A stretch of DNA of 64,000 nucleotides from Basidiobolus meristosporus CBS 931.73 (GCA_002104905.1 MCFE01000092.1:111584-175583), one strand, 5' to 3'; shown: positions 13,437 through 25,650, counted from the stretch's first letter. Notes: generated by a model not told the origin, from the sequence alone. Made by a program: numbers and translations.

Positions 13437-13683
13437 TAAAGTTCGATTGTTTATACAAACTATCACACAAACCATCGATATTTTCTGATTTCCCCGAGCA
13501 TTCAGTATCCTGGCCAAGATCTCGAAATCATTGAGAATTGATAGGTTACCATCCTGATCGCATCAACCGGTAAACAAGGTTTGTTTTGATTTTTTCGGAT
13601 GTTATGAAATTTTGTATGGGGTAGTCGTTTGTATCTGGAGAAGCGGAAGTCTCGAGTAGAGGACATATACCGGTGTTAACGCT

Positions 13684-15571
13684 ATGGGTTTATTTAATGC
13701 AGACCGGTTTCAAGAAGCCTATGATAAAATCAAAGAAGATGCGCTAGGCTTAGACTGCTCCATACTTATCTTTGTGGCTTCGGACCCTGACGCTTTGTGT
13801 GCTTGCAAGATATTGCAAGAGCTGCTCAAGACCGATTATCTCGCACATAAGATTGTCCCAGTCAATGGATACACCGATTTGAGCTATGCCAATCAAGAAC
13901 TCATAGAAGACAATCTGAACGTAAGCCCTCCATCTCCAACCAGCATCCAGTTGTCCGCCACCACTAAAGCCTTTTTCTCAGATACGGAGTATCGTTATGC
14001 TGAATTGTGGGGGCATGGTCGATCTTACAGAGTTTCTGAACATTTCCAGCAACACCGCGGTGTATGTGTTCGACAGTCATCGCCCGCTACATCTTTCAAA
14101 TATGTTTGGGTTTAGCCCAATCGTTGTCTTTGACGACGAAGACCCCGACTCCTTACAACACGTACAAAGAGCGTTTGAGGCCCTTGAGGTAAGATAGACA
14201 TTCTCATAGCTGGACCCAAATTGCCTAGTCTCTAACCACATCAAATAGTATGCAGAGTCTGACGCAGAGGACTCCGACGCCATGGAGGATGATGATGATG
14301 ATGAAACACCCAATCGCGTAGCTCGACAGCAACGACGTGAATACAAACAGGTGATCACCGCCTATTACTCATCAGGCACTCACTACGGCCCGGCAGCAGC
14401 GCTAATGATGTACACCTTGGCAAGCGAATTGGATCGCACTACCACATCGATGCTTTGGCTATCCATAGTTGGTGTGACCTCGCAATACCTCCAGGAACAC
14501 TTGGACGTTGACAGATATGAGTCACAAACTCAAGCCTTCAAAGACGAAGTTGTTCGATTAGGAATGGCTCAATCAGACCGGTTTTTGGGGTCTGACCACT
14601 CGGATGGTGGCACAGACAAAGAGGAATATGCCATCAAATATCATGAAGAACTAAGATTTATGTTGTTCCGGCATTGGTCGTTGTACGAGAGCATGTTCCA
14701 TTCGAGCTACGTTGCAGCTAAACTGGGGATTTGGCGAGAGAAGGGCCGTCGACGGCTGCTAAACATGCTGGCCAAAATGGGGTTCTCCCTCCGGCAGTGC
14801 CAACAGCTGTACACTCACATGGATCTGAACCTCAAGCGGACGCTTCGTCAGCAGATAGAGGAAGTGGCACCAGACTACGGGCTAGTGGATCTTTGCTACG
14901 GCTCATTCATGCGTAGCTACGGGTACAAGGGGAACCTATCGGCCAGTGACATTGTATACGCAATAACGGCTCTACTGAAGTCAACCCCGGAGGTCGCTAA
15001 GCGTCTTGGAGCCGAGATGGCGTGGCACGATACAACCAACGAAGAAGCCGACCAGGATTCGCAATGGATGAGGAGCTTTTATACTGCGTACGATGCTCTA
15101 GACGACATCGAACTCGTTCAACACGGACTCAGCCTGTCCATGAAGCTTCAACAGGCGGTGGTGCGGCAGGGCACCTCGATGATTGAGCGACACGCGATCA
15201 AGACCCTGAAAACCTTTCGCTTCGCGGTCGTCAAGGACGGCCCTGATCTTACATTTTTCACACACCCGGCTACGCTTTCGCAGCTGGCCCTGTTTTTGCT
15301 CGATGCCATGCGGGAATACCGAAAAGCCGACCTGCCGTTTGTAATCGCCGCCCTCAACGAAAACCAAGGCACGTATATGGTAGTCGGGGTGTCGGGCAGC
15401 AACCAACAAGGTGACACGAGAAAAAACCATTTCGGTTTAGCTTTTCAGCACACAGCGCATCTAACGGGTGCAAGATGTCGTCATGACAGTTTTGAAACCT
15501 CGGTCATGGAGATCAAAAGCGAAGATTTGGCTGTGTTCATGGAGCACCTTCATGTCCGTATCCTACAGTAG
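13684..15571 (+). CDS. CDC45: DNA replication initiation factor Cdc45
   Basis: Three exons, 13684-13920, 13982-14188 and 14249-15571, giving 588 aa (human 566). The N-terminus has the DHH-like core seen in Cdc45 (FVASDPDALCACKILQELL and VYVFDSHRPLHLSNMF). It is followed by the acidic loop (residues about 150-170, with EDDDDDE) and the conserved middle and C-terminal blocks FRHWSLYESMFHSSY, RKNHFGLAFQ and IKSEDLAVFMEHL. Cdc45 joins MCM2-7 and GINS to form the CMG helicase that unwinds DNA at the fork. The DHH phosphoesterase fold is catalytically inactive in the family. Start chosen at the first ATG, giving the family N-terminus. Confidence 0.93.
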
Positions 15572-15726
15572 CCCTTGTCAAATAATCATTCCCCGCAATA
15601 TGTACACGATCAATGCTCTTAATAAATCATTATTGTAGAATATGAGTTTCAATGGTCAACTATTTATTACAACATGTATAATGCAAGGGAGGAATGTGGG
15701 AAATGATGCGGTCGTGGTAGGTCCGT

Positions 15727-16091
15727 TTAGGCTTCCTCGATCTTGGCAAGAATCTCGGAGTCGCGGAAAAGAAGGTACTCTTCCTTGTCGACCTTGACGG
15801 GGTTACCACCATAGGGTGGGAGGAGAACCTTGTCGCCCTCCTTAACAGACATAGGGATAAGCTTGCCATCCTTGTCAAGAGCGCCCTTGCCAGTGGCAAC
15901 AACACGGCCCTCGTTCAAGGCCTCTTGGGCCTTCTCGGGGATGAGGATACCGGAGGCGGTTCTTTGCTCGGGCTTGATTCTTTGGACCAAAATACGGTCG
16001 AGGAGGGGAACGATTTGCTTAGCACGAGAAGCCTATACGGTGTTACGGTTAGCCAGAGCCTGCTGAATACTTAGCGTGAACTATTTACCAT
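15727..16091 (-). CDS. HSP10: mitochondrial co-chaperonin Hsp10 (GroES)
   Basis: Two exons: 16089-16091, which is only the ATG, and 15727-16032. The 56-bp intron starts GTAAAT directly after ATG and ends TATAG. The 102-aa product is full length for Hsp10 and shows the GroES fold motifs: LLDRILVQRI, the mobile loop TASGILIPEKAQEALNEG, VLLPPYGGNPVKVDKEEYLL and the C-terminal SEILAKI. The 7-mer Hsp10 cap closes the Hsp60 cage in the mitochondrial matrix. Its start faces that of HSP60 across 756 bp, so both halves of the chaperonin probably share regulation. No other in-frame ATG lies at the start of exon 2 (it opens Ala-Ser-Arg), which supports the one-codon exon. Confidence 0.93.
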
Positions 16092-16847
16092 GTCTGTTAC
16101 TGATCAGAGAGCAAGAAGCAGTAGAAACTGAAGTGACAAAGTTTTCCAACCATGCCATTCATATATCTATTCGAATCATGCATAGTCAATGACTGGAGAG
16201 GAATTTACTAGAAGCTCAGCGAACCAATGACCACCCCGCAAGATGAGATCCAAAGTAACCATATTACTACATATTACAAGCCTCGACACCCAATGATCCT
16301 GAGAACCTTTCAAATTCCAATCCGGATAATCTCCCCGCGAGCTGTCCTACTTCGATGGGGAAGGCCATTGGTGCGCTGGGATGTGCTTACGAAACAGATC
16401 TCAGGCGCCGGATAATTCACCACCATCTCTTACTAGGGACCCCCGAACAAGTGGCCAATCGTAAAATACTGGCTTTCCTCATGACCTTTGGTGATTGGCT
16501 TCTGGAGGCAATATGGTAAAATCCAGCAAATGCTCCGCAGCACTTGTTAAGCCACGAGATTTGCAGAGTAATATTGAACGTATTAGAAATTCTCACCAAA
16601 AAAGGTAGGGTGGGTCAGTTACTCCGCACCGAAATTCAGAACCAAATTGTTGAGTGAAACCTCCAGTCGTATTCCCAAAAAGTTCATCACTTTTCGAAAA
16701 CCTTCTCTGAGTTGACGCAGGAGTCTAAAAATTTTCTCTTGGTTTCCGAAGCGTTGGGTGGCTGCTATAATAAAATCTTTTGGTCGCGTTGTTCAACAAC
16801 CATTGCCTTCTTTCTTTCCTTTGTTCTTCTTTTGACAAATTCTCAAA
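16092..16847. promoter_or_regulatory. divergent HSP10/HSP60 promoter region
   Basis: The 756 bp between the two start codons. An array at 16201-16223 has GAA at 16201, 16211 and 16221, in exact 10-bp phase, with degenerate units (TAC, TCA) between them: a gapped heat-shock-element-like arrangement about 110-130 bp upstream of the HSP10 ATG. A TATA-like TATAATAAAA lies at 16766-16775, and a pyrimidine-rich tract at 16803-16835 precedes the HSP60 ATG. That a bidirectional promoter acts here is inferred. Confidence 0.45.
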
Positions 16848-18587
16848 ATGTTCCGTGGCGCAAAGACTGCTAAGACTCTCGCGAAGTCTCCTCTCGCTCG
16901 TCCCTCCTCCGCTCTTCGTTTCTATTCCTCCCACAAGGAGCTCCAATTTGGCATTGAAGGCAGAGCCTCCCTTCTCCGTGGTGTTGAAACTCTTGCCAAG
17001 GCCGTTGCCGTCACCTTGGGTCCTAAGGGTAGAAACGTCTTGATTGAGCAACCTTTCGGTAGCCCCAAGATTACCAAGGATGGTGTTACTGTCGCCAAGA
17101 GCATCACTCTTGAGAACAAGTTCGAGAACTTGGGTGCTAAGTTGGTCCAAGATGTTGCCAGCAAGACCAATGACATCGCCGGTGACGGTACCACCACCGC
17201 CACTGTTCTCACTCGTGCCATCTTCGCCGAGGGTGTCAAGAATGTTGCTGCTGGCTGCAACCCCATGGACCTTCGTCGTGGTGTCCACCTCGCTGTTGAC
17301 GCCATCGTGGACTTCTTGAAGCAAAACAAGCGTGCCATTACCACCTCCGAGGAAGTTGCCCAAGTCGGAACCATCTCTGCCAATGGTGACAGAGAAATCG
17401 GTAACTTGATTGCTCAGGCCATGGAGAGAGTTGGCAAGGAAGGTGTCATCACCTGCAAAGAAGGAAAGACCATTGAAGATGAACTTGAAATCACCGAGGG
17501 TATGCGTTTCGATCGTGGTTTCATCTCCCCTTACTTCATCACCGATACCAAGACCCAAAAGGTTGAGTTCGAGAAGCCTTTGGTTCTCCTCTCCGAGAAG
17601 AAGATCTCTGCTATCCAAGATATTCTTCCCGCCCTCGAAACCGCTGCTCAACAACGTCGTCCTCTCTTGATTGTTGCTGAGGATGTTGATGGTGAAGCTC
17701 TTGCCGCTTGTATTTTGAACAAGCTCCGCGGTCAAATCCAAGTTGCCGCTGTTAAGGCACCTGGTTTCGGTGACAACCGCAAGTCTATTCTTGGTGATCT
17801 TGCCACCCTTACCGGTGGTGCTGTCTTCACCGATGAATTGGATGTCAAACTCGAGAAGGCCACCCCTGAGCTTTTCGGTTCCTCTGGATCTATCACCATC
17901 ACCAAGGAAGATACCATTATCATGAACGGTGATGGTGCTAAGGAGGCCATTGCTCAACGTTGCGAGCAAATCCGTGCTGCCATGAGCGACTCTGGCATCT
18001 CCGAGTACGAGAAGGAGAAGCTCCAAGATCGTCTTGCTAAGCTCTCCGGTGGTGTTGCCGTCATCAAGATTGGTGGTGTTTCCGAAGTTGAGGTTGGTGA
18101 GAAGAAGGATCGCTTCGTCGATGCCCTCAACGCCACTCGTGCTGCTGTTGAGGAGGGTATTGTTCCCGGTGGTGGTACCGCTCTCCTCAAGGCCACCAAG
18201 TGTCTCGATGCCTTGAAGCCCGCCAACTTCGACCAGAAGCTTGGTATCAACATTGTCCGTCAAGCCTGCTTGCGCCCCTGCAAGACCATCGTTGAGAACG
18301 CTGGCGAAGAGGGTTCCGTTGTTGTTGGTAAGCTCTTGGAGGAGTACGGCGACAACTTCAACATGGGTTACGACGCCGCCGTCGGTGAGTTCACCGATAT
18401 GATCTCGAAGGGTATCCTTGATCCCGTCAAGGTCGTCAGAACTGCCTTGGTCGATGCCTCCGGCGTTGCCTCCTTGTTGACTACCTCTGAGTGCATGATT
18501 GTTGATGCACCCGAGAAGGACAAGCCAGCTGGCATGGGAGGTATGGGCGGCATGGGTGGTATGGGAGGAATGGGTGGTATGATGTAA
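16848..18587 (+). CDS. HSP60: mitochondrial chaperonin Hsp60 (GroEL)
   Basis: Single-exon gene for 579 aa. The N-terminal 25-30 residues are Arg/Ser/Ala-rich without acids, a mitochondrial targeting sequence. GroEL signatures follow: [37 protein letters not shown] (ATP binding), the apical domain, [16 protein letters not shown], and the C-terminal GGM repeat tail that lines the cage. Works with HSP10 upstream to fold imported matrix proteins. The coding sequence is strongly biased to C- or T-ending codons, which creates a 512-codon antisense open frame that I do not believe is a gene. It has no introns, whereas almost every neighbour does. Confidence 0.97.
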   Translation: MFRGAKTAKTLAKSPLARPSSALRFYSSHKELQFGIEGRASLLRGVETLAKAVAVTLGPKGRNVLIEQPFGSPKITKDGVTVAKSITLENKFENLGAKLVQDVASKTNDIAGDGTTTATVLTRAIFAEGVKNVAAGCNPMDLRRGVHLAVDAIVDFLKQNKRAITTSEEVAQVGTISANGDREIGNLIAQAMERVGKEGVITCKEGKTIEDELEITEGMRFDRGFISPYFITDTKTQKVEFEKPLVLLSEKKISAIQDILPALETAAQQRRPLLIVAEDVDGEALAACILNKLRGQIQVAAVKAPGFGDNRKSILGDLATLTGGAVFTDELDVKLEKATPELFGSSGSITITKEDTIIMNGDGAKEAIAQRCEQIRAAMSDSGISEYEKEKLQDRLAKLSGGVAVIKIGGVSEVEVGEKKDRFVDALNATRAAVEEGIVPGGGTALLKATKCLDALKPANFDQKLGINIVRQACLRPCKTIVENAGEEGSVVVGKLLEEYGDNFNMGYDAAVGEFTDMISKGILDPVKVVRTALVDASGVASLLTTSECMIVDAPEKDKPAGMGGMGGMGGMGGMGGMM

Positions 18588-19087
18588 GTTCCATCAGCAT
18601 TCAATGAAACCTCATCTACACATTCATCCGAACAAATCATGTCCTTCCCATATTTCTTCATCATCACGGCTCAATATTCATTCCCACTATCTCTGTGTAC
18701 ACAATAATCCATTCATTTCATCGCGTCTTGACTGCAACTGAATAAAGTTCATTCATTAAAAAGTGTCGTTTCATTGATAAGGCCAAACGCGCATGCATCC
18801 TCAAATGCAGTTAGTCTTTGTTCCCCTTGGATGATGCTGATCATCGATGGAAGAGTGCATCACTGGATCACGTGTTGGTGATCTCACCAAAAATCTTCTC
18901 CCGTAGTGACGGCTTCGATACTTTCCAAAGAAAAACTTGTTTAGCTAACCAATCAAGTTAAATATAATGGAAGCCTCAAATTTCCGAATCATGATCGAAG
19001 TATTTGGGCCCCCTTTTATTGACACTCACGAGTGTTTTCAAACCAAACCTCAACTCAATCCCTCATCATTCGCGTACACCTTCTACT
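18588..19087. other. intergenic region HSP60/epsin
   Basis: 500 bp with the HSP60 3' UTR and the epsin promoter. No gene-like ORF seen. Confidence 0.35.
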
Positions 19088-21185
19088 ATGTCGAAATATA
19101 TGGCGAAAGGCGCTTTGCGCTCAGTGTACGCTTCGAGGAATATGTTGCTCCCCTGCTACCCTTGTTAACACTGGTACTCTTCTAGGAAAAATATGACCCG
19201 AGGCTACTCCGAAATTCAGGCCAAGGTCCGCGAAGCTACATCTAACGATCCCTGGGGTCCATCCGGCAGCCAGATGAGTGAGATCGCTCGTGCTACTTTT
19301 GATCCGTGAGTATCGTTACAGTAATTGTGAGAGTGACCGGATGTCCCGTACAGCCTTCCTGTCAAAACCAGCACTCAACATATTCTTGCTAACATCACTT
19401 GGACTAGTCACTATTTTCAAGAAATTATGGATATGATTGACAGACGTTTAAACGACAAGGGTAAAAATTGGCGCCACGTCTTTAAGGTTTATATTTCAGT
19501 TGTGTTCGCTCCACATGTAGGCCTACTTGGCTAATTCGATTCATCTCTAGGCCTTGACCTTGCTCGATTACTGTCTTCATTCCGGCTCTCAAAATGTCGT
19601 TGCCTACGCCAAGGATAATTTCTATATTGTCAAAACGCTGAAGGAATTCCAGTTTATTGATGAGCAGGGAAAAGATCAGGGAGCTAATGGTAGAGTCTAT
19701 ATTTTTTTTGTAGTTTGGGGCGTCGTTAACCATAATCCCATGTGAATACAGTTCGCCAAAAAGCCAAAGATATCACTGCTTTGCTGGCGGACGAAAGTCG
19801 CTTGAAGGAAGAAAGAAACAACCGGTCCACAATGCAAAATCGTATGGGAAGCGGAGCACCAGGCAACGATCTATCTAGATATGGCACATATCCCCCAAGA
19901 GGATCCAGCTTTGACCCTGAGGAGTATTATCAAAACGACGAGGATCGTGAGCTACAACGCGCAATTGAAGAGAGTAAAAGATCAGCCGCTGAATATGACA
20001 AACGAGTTCACAATAAGTAAGCAGCTTTCCCAAGAGCGAGTCACCTTTGTCTCATCTTTCTGACGCACGATCTCTTGTATAGCGATGATGACATACAGAA
20101 GGCAATCGAATTGAGTAAGAAGGAGGCGAGCGAGCAAAGCGCTAAAGTTTCGGAAACCAATGAGCTTGTTTTATTGAATGATATTCCAGGAACGCCTAGT
20201 GGAGCGTATGTTTACTCTTCATTCAACTTTTCGACGATAACATGCTGAATAGCCCATGTACTCACGCATATAGAAACCTCTACCAACAACCTCAGCAATA
20301 TGATATGTATGGAAATATCATCAACCAGCCCAGCCAGAATAATAACTCCTTCGATCCGTTCGATCCTCTGCAAAGCCAAGCAGGCAGTAATGGATACAAC
20401 AACGGGTTCCAAAGTCAGCAGGCCTTTAGCTCCTCTAACAATCCCTTCGGCATGCCTCAAAACCCCAACCAATCATTTAATGCTGTTGGTTTCCAATCCC
20501 AATCATCATACACACAGAATCAAACCTCCATGTACGGAAACAACGGGTAAGCACAGCTAATTTGCTTAGCACGACCTATGGCTAATGCACTTTCACAGCT
20601 CGTCGTTTGGCACACAGTCACCAAGTATTGGATATAACCAGCAAATGCCACAACACAGCCCCAATCCTTTCCAACAACAGACAGCACCCGCCATGGGTAA
20701 TAACGATCCCTTTGGTTCATTGGGAGGCTACGGCTCAAGTGTAAGTTTAGGTCGATTTTTTGGATTCTCGTCTGGTTAATGCTAACTCGTTTTTGTAGTC
20801 GCCTTATGGTGGAATGCAACAACAACCTTCACAACCCGCCACTAATAATCTAATTGATATTGGTCCAACGGAAACAACGTCCAATGCTCATTTCGGTAGC
20901 ACCGCCAGCAAGAATCCTTTCGCGCCTTCCGGAAGTCAGACATGGGGACCCTCTTCCACAAAGCCCTCCTTAAACGATATAATGAGACAGCAACAGCAAT
21001 CCTCACCATTCATGAACCAGCAGCAACAATCCTCGCCTTTCATGAACCAGCCCAACCTGAATGGCGGTATGAGCAATGCCTACAATAATGGTTATCAACC
21101 ATATCAACAACAGCAGCAGCAGCAGCAGCACCAACAGCCATACGGGGGCGGACTTAACAACAATAACAACCCATTCGGGTTTTAA
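19088..21185 (+). CDS. ENT1: epsin (ENTH-domain endocytic adaptor)
   Basis: Nine exons: 19088-19125, 19186-19305, 19408-19486, 19551-19689, 19752-20016, 20083-20205, 20274-20546, 20599-20740, 20799-21185. The N-terminal ENTH domain (MSKYMAKGALRSVKN..., NDPWGPSGSQMSEIARATFD, ALTLLDYCLHSGS) binds PI(4,5)P2. Two ubiquitin-interacting motifs follow (DRELQRAIEESKRSA and DDIQKAIELSKKEAS). The Gln/Asn/Pro-rich tail has four NPF motifs that bind EH domains, including the C-terminal NNPFGF, plus DPF motifs (FDPFDPL, NDPFGS) and two copies of QQQQSSPFMNQ. No obvious clathrin box at the very C-terminus. Acts at the plasma membrane in clathrin-mediated endocytosis of ubiquitinated cargo. The yeast paralogues Ent1 and Ent2 cannot be told apart here. 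Confidence 0.93.
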
Positions 21186-21655
21186 TGCTAACTCTGCTTA
21201 GGACATATCTTTCCACATTCACAAGAGATTTCACATCATCTTCATCCCTTCGAATTTGACCAGCTTGTTCACTATTTCTACTTCGAAATCAATTGTGTTC
21301 CCAGATATTTCCACTCTGTTCCCCTGTTTTTTGGTTTGTAAAATCGATGTACACAACAGAAAAGAACGTTTCCAAATCCACACATTCTATCTAAGTGACA
21401 TGGGCTTCTCTTCCGATTGTTTCATAATATCATTCATGAGAATTAAACTATTTTTGCACATTTCACTCTGAGGCGGTGTGGAAACATCGGCGCAGCACGG
21501 ATCATCCTGAAAATAGAGTTAGGACTAGGGTTGAATTATCATTCAATGTTGAGCGGTGGTTGACGTAATAATTTGGATAACATAATTAAGCCACAGCACG
21601 GTGTTAGGAGCTCTTTATACTTGCAAAGGGAAAGCGTGTTTTAGAAGTACGGCCA
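21186..21655. other. intergenic region epsin/PAAF1
   Basis: 470 bp, AT-rich, with no gene-like ORF. Contains the epsin 3' UTR and the PAAF1 promoter. Confidence 0.35.
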
Positions 21656-23597
21656 ATGGATCCAAAAAAGAAGCCAGTCATCCTACCCTATGTCACTGTT
21701 CAACCAGACTGGGTTGATGTCATAAAAGATGTGGGTAAAGGCGCGCCGCCCGAAGTTTTTTGGGTATCATACTATCGTGGTGGTTTGTGAAGCAGCAATC
21801 GTAATCCAAATCCTCCCCGCTCTAAACCAGTGAACCTTTCGATTTGGTAGGCGAAAAGTCCATACACGGCTCGATCAAAGTAACCTCTGCTTCGGAAGGC
21901 GTCTCCGTTGAAGCTATGGACGGGGCCACTTTCGAGCAAATCTCCGAAGTAAGAGAACGTTGTATTTTGACCAGGCGGAAGTAGACTCATTTGGGGCTTT
22001 TAGGTTTCGTTTGCAACTGGATGCGAACGTTTGGATCTTCCGAGGCTTACGGTCAAGAACCCTGTTGGTACTTACAAGCTAGAGGAGAAGCTCCCGGTAT
22101 GCCGCAGAGTCTGTTTGCACAGATGGCCTTGACCACTTATTCCCTATCTTTAAGGTTAATGCACTCGATGTTTCCCCTGGTGAAGAGCTTTATGTTGTCG
22201 GAAGTGATAACGGGTACATGGCAGTGTATGATGCCAACAATGGAGCACTTCTCGTATGTATATGCATGAACGTTCAACCAGGGCTGAAACTCAGTTTGTA
22301 AATTTGGGTTTAGAGAAAGCTTGAAGGGCACGTGGGCGACATCACAGCATGTCGATTTTTCCCCTCAGGACAAGGTACAACATAAATATGATAGTGTAGG
22401 GTTGTCAACAGCCAACTCATTGTTTGGAATCCAGTCATCCTGAGTGGAGCTACCGATTTTCGACTAAAGATTTGGTCCGTTGCGGATGGAAGTAATCCAG
22501 TCACGCTACAAGGGCATACTTCAGGTACGCTATGTCATACTCCGAGCCGCCGGCCCACCAACTAATACTTTGGCGGTTCACAGCCATTCTGGATACTGCA
22601 ATTGTTTCGAAGGGGAGAAACGTAATATGTAAGTGAAAGAAACCCCACCATCCTTTTGCAAACTGATGGTAAATATCAATATAGCTTGCTCGAAGGATGG
22701 CACAGTGAAACTCTGGGAGTGTGGTACGTCCATAGCTTACTGAAACGCCACCACATGAATGCATACTAATGGATACACGTAGGCTCCTCCTCATTGATCC
22801 GCAATCTTGCGCAGCATTCAGATCCTGTTAACCAAATTGCTCTGGACACAATACCTCCGCTATCGTTTGAGAAAAAGTCTGACCAACCCTCACTTGGTAC
22901 TCCGCTTCGGCATTGGATTTTGGACCAGCGCCCTTTATTCACCCCCTTTGCAGACTCTAGGGAAGTCGAAACCGTCGACAAACTTCTCGCGCTTGCATTA
23001 CAGAGCGGATCCGTTCGTGGTGTTGATCTGGGATCCAAAGCAGAGGTAACCTCAATTTGACTGTGTGAGCCATCCTGGTCCAGCTTGATTAAAGCGATGT
23101 ATAGATCCTCAAGGTCTTCTCACACGGCTACGCTCCAGTGAAGTCCACTGCACTTTGCTCCTCCAAGAATCTCCTGGCATTGGGAACTGCCAACGGTGTG
23201 GTCGAAATCTTTGACCTGAGAAATACAAAGTAAGCTTGACTCTCCTTGGATAAGCCTTGTACATGCGCTTATATCTCTCCAGACAACGGGCAGCGATGTT
23301 CCGTCGAAACGACGCTGGCATAGAAGCATTGGAGTTCCTGGATGATGGGGATGAACCAGGCCTGCTAGTTGGAACAGGTATGTTGCTTATTGTGGAAATT
23401 GCATGGCCCATGTGGTAACTCATCACGTGTTTGCAGCGGACGGGATGTGCTCGCAATACAATATCTCTTCCTACGATCAGATTCATGCTGTGACTGAGTA
23501 TGTTGGCTCCGATTTGGATGCGATTCGTGGGATTCGCAAGCTTCCCTCGGGACGACTCTTCACTGGAGCCCGTGATGGGTTTGTTAGAAAATACTGA
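21656..23597 (+). CDS. RPN14: proteasome assembly chaperone PAAF1/Rpn14 (WD40)
   Basis: 12 exons: 21656-21786, 21831-21948, 22004-22096, 22155-22253, 22314-22374, 22435-22524, 22584-22628, 22685-22723, 22783-23045, 23105-23229, 23283-23377, 23437-23597. The WD40 propeller units are visible as VNALDVSPGEELYVVGSDNG, LEGHVGDITACRFFPSGQ, LSGATDFRLKIWS, LQGHTSAILDTAIVSKGRNV and CSKDGTVKLWECG, and the protein ends TGARDGFVRKY. The order and the ILDTAIV.KGRNV block match human PAAF1, known in yeast as Rpn14. It chaperones the Rpt ATPase ring during assembly of the 19S particle. The first intron (21787-21830, donor GTGAAG, 44 bp) is the least certain. Stop is TGA. Confidence 0.85.
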
Positions 23598-23953
23598 ATA
23601 AATATGGATTTGCTAGAATACATCCACCCGACTCTATCAGATCGAAATGCACACTTGTTTTTATCAAATCATCAGATATTTTCACTTTGGTGTGGATTTG
23701 TAATCACACTATCAGATCCTTTTGCGCCCCAATTCATTGATCATGATGGAGAGTGGAATCAACTGGGAAATTTGTATTTCCATCCAATGATTTGGTGGAG
23801 ACCCATTTTTTGATTACATATCACACACCTTGCTGCTTTAAGATCGATCCGTAGCCCAAATCAGTCACCCATTTCACACAAAGAACCCCAAGGTTAACTA
23901 TTAAATATTGCGCATTTGTCTCCATATCGTTCTTGAAAGAAGCTTTTTGTACA

Positions 23954-24922
23954 ATGCCGTTAGTTCTAAGATCGTTGCGCACACTAAGACCTAGTTTGTT
24001 GACGAGAAGTGTCCTTCGTTTACAACCAAGACCTGCTTTACCTAGCATCACAAATATATCTTCTCGTGTCGGAAGACCTTTCGCCACCTGTACCTCCAAC
24101 CAACACTCGCATGAGAGTGGAAAAAGTTGTTGGCGTTGTCACGAGGATTTGAAGAGTAGCGAAGTATTCTGCCACAACTCCACCTGCAGAACCATACAAC
24201 CTGTCCCTACCACAGTTACCTTTTTTGAAGTATTGTTAGGGTAAATATCTCCACTTTTCTCCTTGATGAAGCCAAGTTGATACTAAATGCTGATTTTACA
24301 GGCAAGAAACCTTCGACGTCAATGTTCTTGAGCTTAAGAAGAAGTATCTAAGCCTTCAGCAAAAAGTGCACCCTGATAGCTACACTCGCAAACCACAGGT
24401 AAACAACCTTTATCTCCCTAACAACCAGTTTCTTGCATCTAAACCATCCTTTTCTATAATTCAGGAGGAATTTGAATGTGCTCAAGTTCAATCTGCCTGG
24501 CTCAACAAGGCCTATCACACCCTCCGGGATCCACTTCACCGTGCACAGTACTTGGTAAGCCTTTTTAGAGTGATATGAACCGAAGCCCCTTTGAATGGTA
24601 TAATTGATTAAGATATTTTTAGCTGGAGCTACGTGGAGTACAAGTCGATGAATCAGAGTCTCTTGATGATCCAGAGCTATTAATGGAGGTTCTAGAGGCC
24701 CGTGAGGAACTAGAGGATGCACAAACCGAAGCTGAGGCAGAAAACGTTAAATTAGCTAACGATGCAAGAATGAAAGCCACTATCAAGGAGCTATCACTGA
24801 CTTTCAAGAACAATGATATAGATCAGGCAAAGGCGTTGACTACTCAGTTGCGCTACTGGGTCAATATCAAGAAGGCAGTTCAAGACTGGTCGCCTCATAA
24901 GCAGATCTCATTCAATCATTAG
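23954..24922 (+). CDS. JAC1: mitochondrial Fe-S co-chaperone HscB/Jac1
   Basis: Four exons: 23954-24240, 24302-24398, 24465-24554, 24623-24922. The N-terminal presequence is Arg/Leu/Ser-rich without acids. A tetracysteine motif follows (CWRC, then CHNSTC 17 residues later). The J domain carries the invariant HPD (LQQKVHPDSYTRKP) and VQSAWLNKAYHTLRDPLHRAQYL, and the C-terminal HSCB helical bundle (ELLMEVLEAREEL...QLRYWVNIKKAV) binds the ISCU/Isu scaffold. The protein stimulates the mitochondrial Hsp70 to release Fe-S clusters from the scaffold. The zinc-type N-terminus resembles human HSCB and, as far as I know, is missing from yeast Jac1. Confidence 0.93.
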
Positions 24923-25650
24923 ATCAGCTTGACATCTGCCCGACCTTTTTGTATATTTTTCTCAGTACAAAGTTGTAATTAGCATAACTCTCAGCACCAC
25001 CCAGCTTCGGAAGTCTCGCACTTGCCCACTAATCCTCACTGCACACCACGAGTCGATAATAAATCCTTGAAACATGTTTTTTGGTTCTAGATTCGGAATC
25101 TCGACCACGAAAATCTGATAAATCATTGAAAAGTTTTCCTTCAAAATGGAGCCATTGGGTATTATCGGATTTCAAGAACATTCCACGATTTTCGGAGCCT
25201 CTGGTCACACAGTATAAATATATGGAGGGGGCAATGTTTGCAACTCGTACTCTAGAAATATATTGTAGGTGATTAAAGAAATCCCACTTTTCTCATCTCT
25301 ATCCTATTTCTTAGAATCGGATGTCTTAGTGCTCCTGTTTCTAAGCAACTGTGTTGATTTGCCACCTAGTCATGTCAACGTTGCCGGGAACGGACATGGG
25401 GATCCTCTTCGGAGGTGACTCAATTCCTTAATCAATTTAATCAAACAAGATAAATCACTTAGGAAATTTAAACGCATACTTCACTTGCGAAATGGGCCTG
25501 GAAAGTGTGGTTGGAAAATTTTGGCTCTATTCACGGATTTATTACCAAACTAGTAACTCAATGTTGAGGGAATATAAGACTGAATCCACCTTTTCCACAG
25601 ATAGCTAGCTGTTCGTATATACCACACACCGTTGTTCGTAGCTTTTCCCA
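24923..25650. other. intergenic region HSCB/COA1
   Basis: About 730 bp, AT-rich. Short ORFs show no family resemblance. A TATA-like AGTATAAATATATGG lies at about 25211-25225, too far from COA1 to be assigned to it with confidence. Confidence 0.3.

Noticed and set aside
16630-16645. GAAATTCAGAA near HSP60 as a heat-shock element
   Set aside because: The units are spaced by one base, not the two required for a canonical element.
16725-18263. 512-codon open frame antisense to HSP60
   Set aside because: Its sequence is Leu/Thr/Gly/Asn-rich with no family resemblance and mirrors the codon bias of HSP60 exactly. It is a shadow.
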